DNA of 64,000 bases from Rhizobium sp. R634. GTDB lineage: Bacteria; Pseudomonadota; Alphaproteobacteria; Rhizobiales; Rhizobiaceae. The notes below the pieces were generated by a model that searched no databases, had not been told where the DNA came from, and saw only the letters and a program-made list of their open reading frames with translations. The stretch lies in NCBI RefSeq assembly GCF_002211305.1, contig NZ_LOKW01000001.1:248001-312000 (forward strand). Direction: 5' to 3'. Below, piece by piece: positions 25,992 to 35,215 of this stretch. The translations under genes were made by a program, and so were the position numbers. The first letter of the stretch is position 1. Every line of letters starts with the position of its first letter.

Positions 25992-27005
25992 ATGCGACCG
26001 GAACAGCATCGGCAGGGAGACGGCGCCGCGAAACCCGCTGCCCGGCTCAAGGTGGGTTTCGTTCTGGCCCGGTCCTTCACGCTGTCGGCCTTCGCGCTCT
26101 TCGTGGATACGCTGCGGCTGGCCAGCGACGAGCAGGATCGTTCCGGCCGGGTGCTGGCCGATTGGCAGGTGATCGGCAGCACGCGGCATCTGATAACCTC
26201 GAGCTGCGGCGTGCAGGTCGCGCCGACCTCCGATTTCGTCGATCCGTCGCGCTTCGATTACATCGCCGTCGTTGGCGGCCTGCTGACGGTGGAGAACCCC
26301 GTCGACCAGCAGACCATCACCTTCCTCAAGCAGGCGGATGCCAAGAAGGTGCCGCTGATCGGCGTCTGCACCGGTTCGTTCATTCTGGCCTCGGCAGGCC
26401 TGATGAAGCGGCATGAATCCTGCGTGAGCTGGCTGCATTACAAGGAGTTCCGCGAGCGTTTCCCCGAGCTCAGCGTCCGTTCCGACCGGCTCTTCAATCT
26501 CGATCGCCAGCGCGGAACCTGCGCAGGCGGCAGCAGCGCTGCCGATATGGCCGCATTGCTGGTGCGCAAATACATCAGCCGTGACGCCGAACGAAACGCG
26601 CTTGAAGTGCTGCAGATCGAAAAAGCGCGCGCTCCGGCCGACATTCAGCCCCGCCGCCCGCTCTACGACGATTACGACGATGCCCGCGTCAAGGCGGCGA
26701 TGATCACCATGGAGCAATTCGTCGACGGCAGCATGCCGATCGAAAAGCTCGCCGCCATGGTCGGGCTCTCGCGGCGCCAGCTGGAGCGGATCTTCATCGA
26801 GAAGACGGGCATGTCTCCCGCCAAGGCCTATAATCGCGTCCGCATGGAGCGGGCGAAATCGATCCTTGCACAGTCGAAGGCGCCGCTCATCGAGATTGCG
26901 CTCGATGTCGGTTTCGAAAACGCCTCGCAGTTCACGCGGACGTTCAAGCGCACCTTCGGGCAGACGCCTTCCCAGCATCGCGCCGCAGCTTTGAGAGCGC
27001 ACTGA
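25992..27005 (+). CDS. GlxA family AraC-type regulator
   Basis: This 337-residue protein has an N-terminal class I glutamine-amidotransferase/DJ-1-like domain (GVCTGSFILASAGL around the nucleophile-elbow Cys) and a C-terminal AraC double helix-turn-helix (IEKLAAMVGLSRRQLERIF, then IEIALDVGFENASQFTRTFKR). The same architecture is used by the glycine betaine and carnitine regulators GbdR and CdhR of pseudomonads, which fits this locus. The ATG at 25992 is preferred over one six bases upstream because the latter abuts the AAGGAG site. It converges with the M24 gene, seven bases away. Confidence 0.92.
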   Translation: MRPEQHRQGDGAAKPAARLKVGFVLARSFTLSAFALFVDTLRLASDEQDRSGRVLADWQVIGSTRHLITSSCGVQVAPTSDFVDPSRFDYIAVVGGLLTVENPVDQQTITFLKQADAKKVPLIGVCTGSFILASAGLMKRHESCVSWLHYKEFRERFPELSVRSDRLFNLDRQRGTCAGGSSAADMAALLVRKYISRDAERNALEVLQIEKARAPADIQPRRPLYDDYDDARVKAAMITMEQFVDGSMPIEKLAAMVGLSRRQLERIFIEKTGMSPAKAYNRVRMERAKSILAQSKAPLIEIALDVGFENASQFTRTFKRTFGQTPSQHRAAALRAH

Positions 27006-27012
27006 CGCGGGG

Positions 27013-28293
27013 TCAGACATCCTCCCACGGAAAGCTGTCCAGCCGCTCCGCGCCCCTTGATGTGATCAGGGCCTGGGTCTCCAGCTTGACGCTTTCCGAG
27101 CCGGCCTCGGCGATCAGGCTTTCGACGTTCAGCACCATGTTCTCCTCGATGATGCCGCTGAAATCGGGATCGAAATCCGGATGCAGCAGCACGCCCGGCC
27201 ATTCGTCGGCCATGCCGGTGCCGTGCAGGGCGAGCGTGTAGCGATAGGGCTGATATTTCTCCGGGATCTGCCAGGACAGCTCGTTGAATTCGCGGAACGT
27301 CATGCCGGGCCGGATGACGGACAGATTGTGTTCGATCTGATCCCTGGCTGCCGCGTAAAGCTCCTTCTGCTTGGCGTTCATCGCGACATGCCCACACGTC
27401 CATGAGCGCGAGAGGTCGGCGCAATAGCCGTAGGGGCCGATCATATCGGTGTCGAAGGAGATCATCTCGCCGCGCTTGATGACGTAGTCGGAACATTCCT
27501 GATACCAGGGATTGGTTCTCGCGCCCGCGGTCAGCAGCTTGGTCTCCAGCCACTCGCCGCCGCTGCGGGCATTTTCGAAGTGCAGCTCGGCCCAGATTTC
27601 CCGCTCGGTGTGGCCGGGTTCTGACACCTCGTACATGCGCGCCATGCCCGCTTCGCAGACGCGGATCGTCCAGCGCATCAGCTCGATTTCGTCGGCGCTC
27701 TTGATCGCCCGCGCCCGTTCGGCGAGCTCCTGGCCGTCGAGCAGCGTAAAGCCGCGTTCGGTCAGTTCGAAGGCGCCTGATGGTTCGAGCCGGTCCACGG
27801 CGATGCGCCTGTTGCCGCCGTTCCCCTTGACGATGTCGGCGATCTCGTCCGCCCAGGCCTTCAGACGCGGTTCCACCAGATTGCCTGCCGTGAAGAAGAT
27901 CCAGGATTTCGACGGCCGAATCTCGTCGATGCCGGGCAACCCATCATTGACGTGCTCCGCGCCTTCGAATTCGAAAATGATCGCCGGGCCGTCGGCCAGA
28001 ATCAGCGCGTAGCGCGACGGATTGTGCATCGTCCAGATGCTCATGTTCGACGAATCGAAGGCATAGCGGATGTTGACGGGATCGTAGAGCAGCAGGGCGC
28101 CGCAATCCCATTCGCGCATCTTCATGCGCAGCCGCTCCAGCCGGTAGCAGCGCGCCCGGTCGAGGGTCGCGGCCGACACCGGACTGATGAGCGGCCGGTC
28201 CGCCCCATCGGGGTTGAGATAGGCCTGCTTCCGCTCGTCCTTGAAGACGGTCGAGCCGGTCAGCTCGATGGATTCGTTTTCGTCTCGCAGCAT
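27013..28293 (-). CDS. DddP-like M24 family metalloprotein
   Basis: This 426-residue protein has the pita-bread M24 fold. Candidate metal ligands Asp281, Asp283, Asp293, His357, Glu391 and Glu405, and Asp363, fall at the same relative spacing as the residues I recall for the DMSP lyase DddP (D295, D297, D307, H371, E406, E421 and catalytic D377), including the extra Asp in SFDTDM that ordinary M24 peptidases lack. DddP cleaves DMSP; here the gene follows Rieske oxygenase and reductase genes, so a betaine or derived compound may be the true substrate. Ectoine hydrolase-like or creatinase-like activity is an alternative. Third gene of the leftward operon. Confidence 0.83.
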   Translation of the reverse strand: MLRDENESIELTGSTVFKDERKQAYLNPDGADRPLISPVSAATLDRARCYRLERLRMKMREWDCGALLLYDPVNIRYAFDSSNMSIWTMHNPSRYALILADGPAIIFEFEGAEHVNDGLPGIDEIRPSKSWIFFTAGNLVEPRLKAWADEIADIVKGNGGNRRIAVDRLEPSGAFELTERGFTLLDGQELAERARAIKSADEIELMRWTIRVCEAGMARMYEVSEPGHTEREIWAELHFENARSGGEWLETKLLTAGARTNPWYQECSDYVIKRGEMISFDTDMIGPYGYCADLSRSWTCGHVAMNAKQKELYAAARDQIEHNLSVIRPGMTFREFNELSWQIPEKYQPYRYTLALHGTGMADEWPGVLLHPDFDPDFSGIIEENMVLNVESLIAEAGSESVKLETQALITSRGAERLDSFPWEDV

Positions 28294-28333
28294 CCGGGTG
28301 ATCCCCCGTTATCGGTGATTGATGCGGTGTCGC

Positions 28334-29425
28334 TCAGCGTTCGATGACGAGATCGCTGAGCGGCTTCGAGCAGCAGGGCAGGAAGAAGCCGGCGTCGATT
28401 TCCCGCTGGCGGATGCCGCCATTGTGGTTCATGTCGACCGTGCCGGAGGTGAGCTTCGACTTGCAGGTGCCGCAGACGCCGTTGGCGCAAGAGGATGGTA
28501 TCCTGACGCCGGCCTTCTTCGCGCAGGAGAGCACGCTTTGGTCGCCTGTTACCTCGATGTTGCGCGCCTGCTTGGAGAAGCTGACCTGGAAGACCTTGGC
28601 GGCCGCCTCCTGGATCGCGGGGATTTCAGGCTCGTCGATGACGGCGGCGTCGAAGCTTTCCTCGAGATAATGCGAGGCGGGAACGCCGAGTTCGGCAGCG
28701 ATTCCGCGCGCCGCCGCCATGAAGGGAGCGGGGCCGCAGCACATCACCGTGCGCTCGGCTATATCGGGAACCGCGAGCTTGAAATAATCCGCCGAAATGC
28801 GGCCGGTGAGGCCGGACCAGGAGGGCTCGCCCGCAACCGTTTCCGGCAGGAAATGCAGCCGCAGCCCTTTCAGCTTGCGGGCGATGCAGGCAAGTTCGTC
28901 GCGGAAGATCAGATCCAGCGGCGTGCGCGCGGCATGCAGGAAGACGACGTCGGCCGGCTCGCAGCTGTCGGCGAGCTCACGCAGAATGGACATGACGGGC
29001 GTGATGCCGGAGCCGCCGGAGAGCAGCAGAAGCTTCGGCTTCGTCGCCTCGGAGCGGACGAAATGGCCGAGCGGGCCGTTCGCCTTGACCGACGCCCCCG
29101 GCACCAGCGTGTCGTGAAGCCAGTTGGAGATCTTGCCGCCTGGAACGCGCTTCACCGTCACGGAGAAGGCGTTCGTGCGATGCGGCGAAGAGGAGATGCT
29201 GTAGCATCGGCTCTCAGGCTCGCCGTTATGCTCCAGATCGAACAGAAAATACTGACCGGCCTTGAAGGCGAACCGCTTCCCGTTAGGAGACGCGAAGGTG
29301 AAGGTCCTGACGTCGTGGGTTTCCTGCTGGACGTCGAGGCAGACGAGGGCATCGTCTTCCTCGGGATTCCAGATGTCGTGACGGGCGGCCTTTGCGAGCG
29401 GCGCTTGCGGGTTCCTAGTATCCAT
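28334..29425 (-). CDS. Ferredoxin-type reductase partner of the Rieske oxygenase
   Basis: This 363-residue protein has an FAD domain (RCYSISSSP, residues 73-81), an NAD(P) domain (LLSGGSGITPVMSIL from about 134) and a C-terminal plant-type 2Fe-2S ferredoxin with Cys313, Cys318, Cys321 and Cys351. It resembles GbcB and other reductases feeding electrons to Rieske demethylases. The true start (MDTRNPQ) overlaps the end of the Rieske gene by 11 bases; a longer frame would lie wholly inside that gene. Electrons flow NAD(P)H to FAD to ferredoxin to oxygenase. Confidence 0.94.
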   Translation of the reverse strand: MDTRNPQAPLAKAARHDIWNPEEDDALVCLDVQQETHDVRTFTFASPNGKRFAFKAGQYFLFDLEHNGEPESRCYSISSSPHRTNAFSVTVKRVPGGKISNWLHDTLVPGASVKANGPLGHFVRSEATKPKLLLLSGGSGITPVMSILRELADSCEPADVVFLHAARTPLDLIFRDELACIARKLKGLRLHFLPETVAGEPSWSGLTGRISADYFKLAVPDIAERTVMCCGPAPFMAAARGIAAELGVPASHYLEESFDAAVIDEPEIPAIQEAAAKVFQVSFSKQARNIEVTGDQSVLSCAKKAGVRIPSSCANGVCGTCKSKLTSGTVDMNHNGGIRQREIDAGFFLPCCSKPLSDLVIER

Positions 29426-30668
29426 GAGCGCGCATCCGGTCGATGTACCAGGTGGCGAACTTGTCGAGGTTCGTCTCGGAGAAGCGGGAATAGGGACCCG
29501 GCTGATAGGCGGGGTCGAGCGCGCCGGCATGGGAACGGGCGACGAGGTCGGCGTCCTGATCCGTCGTTGCGATCCAGACATCCGTCAGTTTGTCGAGGTC
29601 GTAGTCGACGCCTTCGACGGCATCCTTGTGGACCAGCCACTTGGTGCGGACCAGCGTCTTGCCGGCCGAGAGCGGGATGACGGTGGCGACGACCGCATGA
29701 TCGCCCATGAAATGGTTCCAGCTGTTATGGCCCCAGAGATGGGTGTCGCCGAGATCCTTGCGGGTCATCTGTCCGAGGAGCTTTGAAGAGGCGGCGGTGG
29801 CGTCATGCGTCTGGGATTCGCCGGCGCCCGATATGATCAGCCGCTGCGTGCGGAAGTTCGTGGCGCAGTCGGTGAGCTGCTCGATGGCAGCCGATGGGAA
29901 ACCGTCGGCCTCCCATGCCTGGGTGCGCGCCTCGTAAAGCCGGAAATGCTCCTCGGCCTGTTCGCGATCCTCCGGGCTCAGCGTTTCGGGGTCGAAGCCG
30001 AAGTCGAGATCGACGAAGGAGACGCAGAGCTCGGGATGGTTCGCGGAGCAATGGTAGCACTCGCGATTGTTCTCCATCGTCAGCTTCCAGTTGCCGTCTT
30101 CGATGACGTCGGTCTGGTGGGCGATCTTGGCATTGCGGATGTCGTAGGGCGCGAGGCGCTCGACCATGGCCTCTTCGAGGCCGGCGATGTCCTCGGGCGG
30201 ATTGTCGGACAGGCAGACATAGATCAGGCCGCCGATCGATTTGAAGGTAACGGGCTTCAGGCCGTGACAGTCCTTATCGAAATCCTTGCCCATGTGCGGC
30301 GCATAGCTCAGCTCGCCCGTCAGCTCATAGGTCCAGGTGTGATAGGGACAGACGAGCTTCGAAACGATCGTCTTGCCCGGGTTGAGAAGGCGGGAGCCGC
30401 GGTGGCGGCAGACATTGTGCAGCACGCGGATTTCGCCGTCGTCGTCGCGCAGGAGGATCAGGCTCGTCTTGCCGATGTCGACGACGGTGGCGTCGCCGGG
30501 CTCCGGAACATCGCAGTCGAGGCCGACGCAGATCCAGTGCTTGTGGAAGAAGACATCGATATCCGCTTCGAACACGTCTTCTCTTACATAGAGACCGGCC
30601 GGCAGCGAATGGCCTTCCGCGCGGGAGTCGAGAAGCGCCGAAATGGAAGAAGGAAGCCTGTTTAGCAT
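29415..30668 (-). CDS. Rieske-type quaternary-amine demethylase oxygenase
   Basis: This 417-residue oxygenase component has the Rieske motif Cys87-x-His89 and Cys107-x2-His110, then the mononuclear iron site in a NNRECYHCSANHP segment (His206, His211) with an Asp expected in TTDQDADL. Similar proteins include glycine betaine demethylase GbcA and stachydrine demethylase Stc2; shared features are the CPYHTWTYEL stretch and the LVHKDAVEGVDYD segment. It should remove one N-methyl group as formaldehyde using O2 and two electrons. The context points to proline or hydroxyproline betaine, but glycine betaine is not excluded. First gene of the leftward operon, divergent from LysR. Confidence 0.9.
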   Translation of the reverse strand: MLNRLPSSISALLDSRAEGHSLPAGLYVREDVFEADIDVFFHKHWICVGLDCDVPEPGDATVVDIGKTSLILLRDDDGEIRVLHNVCRHRGSRLLNPGKTIVSKLVCPYHTWTYELTGELSYAPHMGKDFDKDCHGLKPVTFKSIGGLIYVCLSDNPPEDIAGLEEAMVERLAPYDIRNAKIAHQTDVIEDGNWKLTMENNRECYHCSANHPELCVSFVDLDFGFDPETLSPEDREQAEEHFRLYEARTQAWEADGFPSAAIEQLTDCATNFRTQRLIISGAGESQTHDATAASSKLLGQMTRKDLGDTHLWGHNSWNHFMGDHAVVATVIPLSAGKTLVRTKWLVHKDAVEGVDYDLDKLTDVWIATTDQDADLVARSHAGALDPAYQPGPYSRFSETNLDKFATWYIDRMRAHGY

Positions 30669-30741
30669 GAGAACCTCTTATGTGAGAGTTTCCCCAGATT
30701 GCTCTTGCAGCGTCGGCCTTTCAACGGCATAAAAAATTAGC

Positions 30742-30766
30742 TTCGCATAAGTTTTTATCATGCGAA
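30742..30766. promoter_or_regulatory. LysR-type operator between the regulator and Rieske gene
   Basis: TTCGCAT at 30742-30748 and ATGCGAA at 30760-30766 are perfect inverted arms around an 11-base AT-rich spacer. This lies in the 111-base divergent region, 13 bases before the LysR ATG, so it probably serves both autoregulation and control of the Rieske operon. Confidence 0.68.
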
Positions 30767-30779
30767 TAGGAGTCTTGTG

Positions 30780-31667
30780 ATGCAGTTTCGAAGACGGCTT
30801 CCGTCGCTGACGGCGCTGGTGACGCTGGAAGCGGTGCTGCGCCGGAAAAGCTTCACCACGGCCGCGAGCGAACTCGGCGTTACCCAGGCAGCCGTCAGCC
30901 GGCAGATCGCCGCTTTGGAGGAGGAGCTCGGCCAGCCGCTCTTCCTGCGTAAACACCGGGCGATCGAGCCGACGGCGGCCTGCGTCAGCCTCGGCGCGAC
31001 GCTGGCGAAGAGTTTTGCCGATATCGCGGAAAGCGTGGAAGCGATCCAGTCGCGCAGCCAAGACGTGGTGACGATCGGCTCGACCGTCGCCTTCTCCTCC
31101 TTCTGGCTGCTGCCGCGGCTCGCCGAATTCCGCCGGGCCAATCCCGGCATTCTGGTGCGGGTCATATCCCAGGATAACCCGATCACGCTTGACGACGGAG
31201 AGATCGACGTGGCGATCCGATACGGCGTGCCGCCCTTCAGCGATGGCACCGTCATTGCCTCGCGCGGCGACGTCGTCTGCCCCGTCTGCTCTCCCGACCA
31301 TCTCCGGCGCCGGGGAGATGGCCCGCTCGGCTCCGCCGACGAATTCATCGAAACGGAGGTGCTCGATCGCTCCTGGTACGGCTGGGCGCAATGGGTGTCG
31401 CTGACTGGCGGCAATATCGAGATCAAGCCATCGCTTCGCTTCAACCATTACACCGAAAGTATCGCGGCCGCGCGTGCCGGGCAGGGGATCGCACTGGGAT
31501 GGCGCATGCTGATCGGCACCTTCCTGGAGGACGGAACCTTGGTGCCGGCCTCGCAAACGGAGCTTGCCGCCGAAGGGCGCTACAACGTGATCGTGCCGAT
31601 CAAAGCCAAGCGCAGCCATGCGCGCGATCTCGCCGCCGCCTGGCTGACGGCCTCGCTGCACGGTTGA
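30780..31667 (+). CDS. LysR family regulator (GcvA-like)
   Basis: This 295-residue protein has an N-terminal HTH (LVTLEAVLRRKSFTTAASELGVTQAAVSRQIAALEEE by position residues 12-45) and a PBP2-type effector domain (VVTIGSTVAFSSFWLLPRL onward). ATG at 30780 is preferred over an overlapping GTG three bases before it because AGGAG is then seven bases away. Divergent from the Rieske/reductase/M24 operon and separated by a palindromic site, it is the likely activator of that operon. It ends directly against the stop of the convergent gene with no gap. Confidence 0.92.
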   Translation: MQFRRRLPSLTALVTLEAVLRRKSFTTAASELGVTQAAVSRQIAALEEELGQPLFLRKHRAIEPTAACVSLGATLAKSFADIAESVEAIQSRSQDVVTIGSTVAFSSFWLLPRLAEFRRANPGILVRVISQDNPITLDDGEIDVAIRYGVPPFSDGTVIASRGDVVCPVCSPDHLRRRGDGPLGSADEFIETEVLDRSWYGWAQWVSLTGGNIEIKPSLRFNHYTESIAAARAGQGIALGWRMLIGTFLEDGTLVPASQTELAAEGRYNVIVPIKAKRSHARDLAAAWLTASLHG

Positions 31668-33320
31668 TCAGAGGCCGAGGCCTGGGGTTGCCGTTCTGTG
31701 TACGCCCTTGGGCATGAAGGCGAATTGGTCCGCGAGGCCGAGGAAATCGGCCGCCAGGTGAATGACCGAGAGCCACATTTCCGTCCCCTGCAGGCTCGGC
31801 TCGCCACCATCGGCGAATGGGAAACCCTCGCCATCCCGCCATCTGTCGAGCGCCCTGGAGATCAGTCTGCGGGCGATCGCCTCGCCATCGGCCCGGCGGT
31901 AATCCGTTTGCCGCCCGATCAGCAGCAGCGGATGGATCGTGTCCAGCAGGTTGCAGGCATTGTATTTCTCGGCAACGAAACTCTTGTTGTTGCGGTAATT
32001 GAGGTGAATCGTCTCGATCGCGGCAAGCGGGTGCGGAAGCGGCATACCGAACTGCGCGTAGGTGCCGCGCGTCAGGCGATAAAATCCATTCACCGGCTGG
32101 AGCCATCCCTCCAGCGCCGTCGGCTCGCCCCAGAGGCCGGAAACGCTGTTGGCATTGCGGCTCAGCCACTCGAAGAGTGCCTGCCGCGGCCCTTTGATGC
32201 CGAAATACCGGGCGTTGAAATACATCGCGGTTCCGATGGCATCGACGACGCTGCCGGCGTGCCATGCCCGGCTCGACCAGGGCAAGGCGCTCAGCCATTG
32301 CCCCAGCTCCGGAGCATCGATCTGTACTGCCTGGATAGGGTGCCGTGGCCCGGAGCCGAGCAGTTCCAGCGCATAGCCGACCGAAAGCACATTGTAGAGC
32401 GCCTTCGGATCCTCCCGCAGCGCCCGGCCGTGCACAGGCGAATGCTCTTCCGGAAAAAGGCCGGTCTCCCGATCCTGAAGACCCTGGAGACGCTCGACGG
32501 TCTGCGACGGGTCGAGCCCGGGCGGCAGATGCCCGAAGCCTGCCGCGATCTCGATGGCGTCGCAGAGATGCCGGATCGCCGGCCGCCTGATCCCGTCCGC
32601 TTCCAGCGATTCATAGGCCTCAGCCGTTTTCCAGCGCGCAAGGATATCAGGCCATTGCTCTTTGGCTTTCTGGCCTAGCCTGAGCAATTGATCCTCGATA
32701 TCGCCCGCGTTTGATTTCCCTGCCGGTGCGCCCCGGCTGCGCAGCACCTTTGCCGGTACGCCGCCGGCAATCGCTAGCGCAGGAATGTCTTGCGTGACCA
32801 CCGCCCCGGCGGCAATCACCGCGCCGTTGCCGATCGTGACGCCATCGAGAATCACGCAATTGGCGCCGATCCAGACATCGTCGCCGATGACGATGCCGAG
32901 GCTGACGACGCCTTGGCGATGGATGGGCCGATCGGGATCGTCGAATCCATGATTGAAGCCGACGATCGATGCATGGGAAGCGATCCGCACGCCATTGCCG
33001 CACGTCACCCTGCCGGAAATGCAGGCATAAGGATTGATCGAGCAATCCTCGCCGAGGATCACGTCGCCCCGCACGAGCGCACGCCCCGCAATCCACGACC
33101 GCTCGCCCATCCTCAGGCTCTCCGTGAAGATCGCCGCATTTTCGGCAATATAGGAGGTCTCGGCCAGTTCCGCGCCGCATGCTCGCCGAAGCGCTGCCTT
33201 GCGGGCGAGATGAGCGGGATGATCGAGATCCGCCGCGATGCGTTCCCAGGGAAGATATTGCAGCCGGCGCGTTTCGCGCTGTTCATTCGCCGATACTTGC
33301 GGGCTGTTGGCGTGATCCAT
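31668..33320 (-). CDS. Hexapeptide acetyltransferase fused to a helical toroid-like domain
   Basis: This 550-residue protein joins two parts. Residues about 55-200 are a left-handed beta-helix acetyltransferase (IxGxxxxxxx repeats, [10 protein letters not shown] loop with catalytic His, then [21 protein letters not shown] and [12 protein letters not shown]). Residues about 210-550 are largely helical with aromatic and Gly-rich turns ([42 protein letters not shown]) that resemble alpha/alpha toroid sugar-processing proteins. A combined sugar-modifying role is plausible but unproved. ATG at 33320 has GAGGATC upstream. It is unrelated by context to the betaine genes and may mark the edge of that locus. 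Confidence 0.72.
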   Translation of the reverse strand: MDHANSPQVSANEQRETRRLQYLPWERIAADLDHPAHLARKAALRRACGAELAETSYIAENAAIFTESLRMGERSWIAGRALVRGDVILGEDCSINPYACISGRVTCGNGVRIASHASIVGFNHGFDDPDRPIHRQGVVSLGIVIGDDVWIGANCVILDGVTIGNGAVIAAGAVVTQDIPALAIAGGVPAKVLRSRGAPAGKSNAGDIEDQLLRLGQKAKEQWPDILARWKTAEAYESLEADGIRRPAIRHLCDAIEIAAGFGHLPPGLDPSQTVERLQGLQDRETGLFPEEHSPVHGRALREDPKALYNVLSVGYALELLGSGPRHPIQAVQIDAPELGQWLSALPWSSRAWHAGSVVDAIGTAMYFNARYFGIKGPRQALFEWLSRNANSVSGLWGEPTALEGWLQPVNGFYRLTRGTYAQFGMPLPHPLAAIETIHLNYRNNKSFVAEKYNACNLLDTIHPLLLIGRQTDYRRADGEAIARRLISRALDRWRDGEGFPFADGGEPSLQGTEMWLSVIHLAADFLGLADQFAFMPKGVHRTATPGLGL

Positions 33321-33483
33321 CTGATCCTCATTTGCAGTTCCACCGCCGAATATTTGTCTGCTTTCAGCAATCGTAGCCGGTCGGCATCGGACGTCGTAAC
33401 CGCTGTGAATTGTAGCTGTATCAATGCGCTAAACGCGGACATCGGATCCGCAGTCTGGACCGACATTTCAACCGACGCCAGTC

Positions 33484-34977
33484 TCACCGCCTGGAATTTC
33501 CGAGGATGGCGCGCTGCTTCTTGTCCCGCGTTTTGTCGGGATCCTCAGTCGCCTCAACCGACAGAATATGTACATCGATGTATTCCGCTGGCAGGCTGTG
33601 CTCCATGGCTCCTGCCAAGACGAGGTCTTTGTACCACCCATAAGGCTTGAGGCTATCATCGATGTAGCCGGGGGTGGCGATGTAGGTAAGGACTTTTCGT
33701 CTGCGGCCTTTGTCATTGATAACCGTCACCATCGCGTGCTCGTAGCCGTTACCTACGCCTTCTGCCTTATCCAATGCGGCACGTTCGGTAGGATCGAAGC
33801 CAAACAGGACTCCGATTACGCTATCGTCGTCGCCACTGGCAAATGCGTTGCACTTTCCGGACCCATCCACGCTGCGCTTATGGAACCGAAGGCTATGACC
33901 TGGTAGGCTAGCGGTGCCGAGCGCCTTGCAACTTGGCATGCGTTCACGCAGCCGGGCTGTCGACATGTTGGACCCATAAGCGAAGTAAACGATCGCCTCT
34001 GGAGGCCCGGTCTCGGTTTGCCTCAACGGCTTGATCTGTGGATCTCCGGGCTTGAGAATGGTGCGCAGAGGAACCGTCATAATGCTGTGCTCGTCGGAAT
34101 CTTCGCCTTCGCGACTGATGATGGGCCGCCCATCCTCGAAGTCGATGATTGGAACAGCTCTCCCGGTCCAGCCGCAGTCTGCGCAGTGCGGCCGTTCCCA
34201 GAGCACGCCGGGGGCTGCTGTATTCTCGCCCTGCTGAGGTTCGAGATGCGGTGAGCGGCATTTTGGGCATTCCTCTGGCACCCCGCGCAACTCGCGAACA
34301 ATCAACGAGGTCGCCATGCCGATGGCATGCTGCATCAACGACGATGCCATGTCGGCATCAATCCAGGTCGCCGACTTCGAATGCGTCAGCCAGTTCGAAA
34401 ACGTCCAAGCGGACTCAAGCGCCCCCTTGATGACCCCACGACGCTCTTTGTTGGTGTCGCTTGGCAGGAGATCGTTGCAGATGATTTCTATCCATGCACG
34501 GAAGTTGGCCCGCTGCGGTGGCGCCTCAGTCTTCCACATTGCCGCATCCTGCGCTACGCCGATTAGTTCGAGCAGCGCCTCGCGACAACGGACGCCGACA
34601 GCTTGGTAGTCCGAGAGTCTGTGCGCCTGCGTTACGGCGGTACTGGCTTCTTCCATTTTCTCAAACACGGGGCCGAACGGAAGGATGCGGATATCGTCTT
34701 CCTGTTGTTCTTCCGTGCGTGGGATGCGGAGCATCAGACCGATATGGAACGTTAGAGCCAGGTCCATATTTGGGAATTGCTCCTGGGAGTAGAGATTTGT
34801 ACCGCCCGTAATAACCCACCAGCGATCCTTATCGGTGTGGATATCCCATACGTTGTGGCGGGTGTTGAGGACTGCCTCTGAGTAGACTTTTTGCATGAAA
34901 GTCACTTCGAGATCGGGCGCCTGCCATTCAAAGTATTCCCGAATTTCCTCGATTTCGTCTTGGGTAGCTTTCAACAT
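33484..34977 (-). CDS. Unknown domain-zinc finger-gamma-glutamylcyclotransferase fusion
   Basis: This 497-residue protein has three parts. The N-terminal about 240 residues are helical with no match I can name; a VGVRCREALLELIG helix and an NWLTHSKSAT motif are reminiscent of HEPN-like or abortive-infection proteins. Residues about 245-285 contain CPKC...CADC pairs, a probable zinc ribbon. Residues about 340-470 are a gamma-glutamylcyclotransferase/AIG2 domain (VYFAYGSNMSTARLRERMP, then CNAFASGDDDSVIGVLF and ALDKAEGVGNGYE, with the family's catalytic Glu likely in the last). Codon use and GC are visibly lower than in neighbours, suggesting horizontal acquisition. ATG preceded by GGGAG. Confidence 0.72.
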   Translation of the reverse strand: MLKATQDEIEEIREYFEWQAPDLEVTFMQKVYSEAVLNTRHNVWDIHTDKDRWWVITGGTNLYSQEQFPNMDLALTFHIGLMLRIPRTEEQQEDDIRILPFGPVFEKMEEASTAVTQAHRLSDYQAVGVRCREALLELIGVAQDAAMWKTEAPPQRANFRAWIEIICNDLLPSDTNKERRGVIKGALESAWTFSNWLTHSKSATWIDADMASSLMQHAIGMATSLIVRELRGVPEECPKCRSPHLEPQQGENTAAPGVLWERPHCADCGWTGRAVPIIDFEDGRPIISREGEDSDEHSIMTVPLRTILKPGDPQIKPLRQTETGPPEAIVYFAYGSNMSTARLRERMPSCKALGTASLPGHSLRFHKRSVDGSGKCNAFASGDDDSVIGVLFGFDPTERAALDKAEGVGNGYEHAMVTVINDKGRRRKVLTYIATPGYIDDSLKPYGWYKDLVLAGAMEHSLPAEYIDVHILSVEATEDPDKTRDKKQRAILGNSRR

Positions 34978-35215
34978 GATCTACTCCCGCGAACGGTTAG
35001 TTGGCAGCCGCACTGCAACGAATTCGCGAAAAGCTTATCAATAGAACAAGGTCGTTTGAATTTCAAAATCCAACGCAGCAACGCGGGCAAGGGTAGCAAA
35101 GTGGCCCCGCGACTTGTCATCGTGGAGCGATCCTCATGCGCTCATTGTCAGCAAGGTTCGCGCATGTGTGTGTTTTTGCTCATCGCCAGGTGGTCACAAG
35201 CATCCACAGACATGA

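Noticed and set aside
34978..35215. Possible attachment site or tRNA remnant beside the lower-GC fusion gene
   Set aside because: No tRNA-like fold or flanking direct repeat could be identified by eye, so an integration boundary is not claimed.
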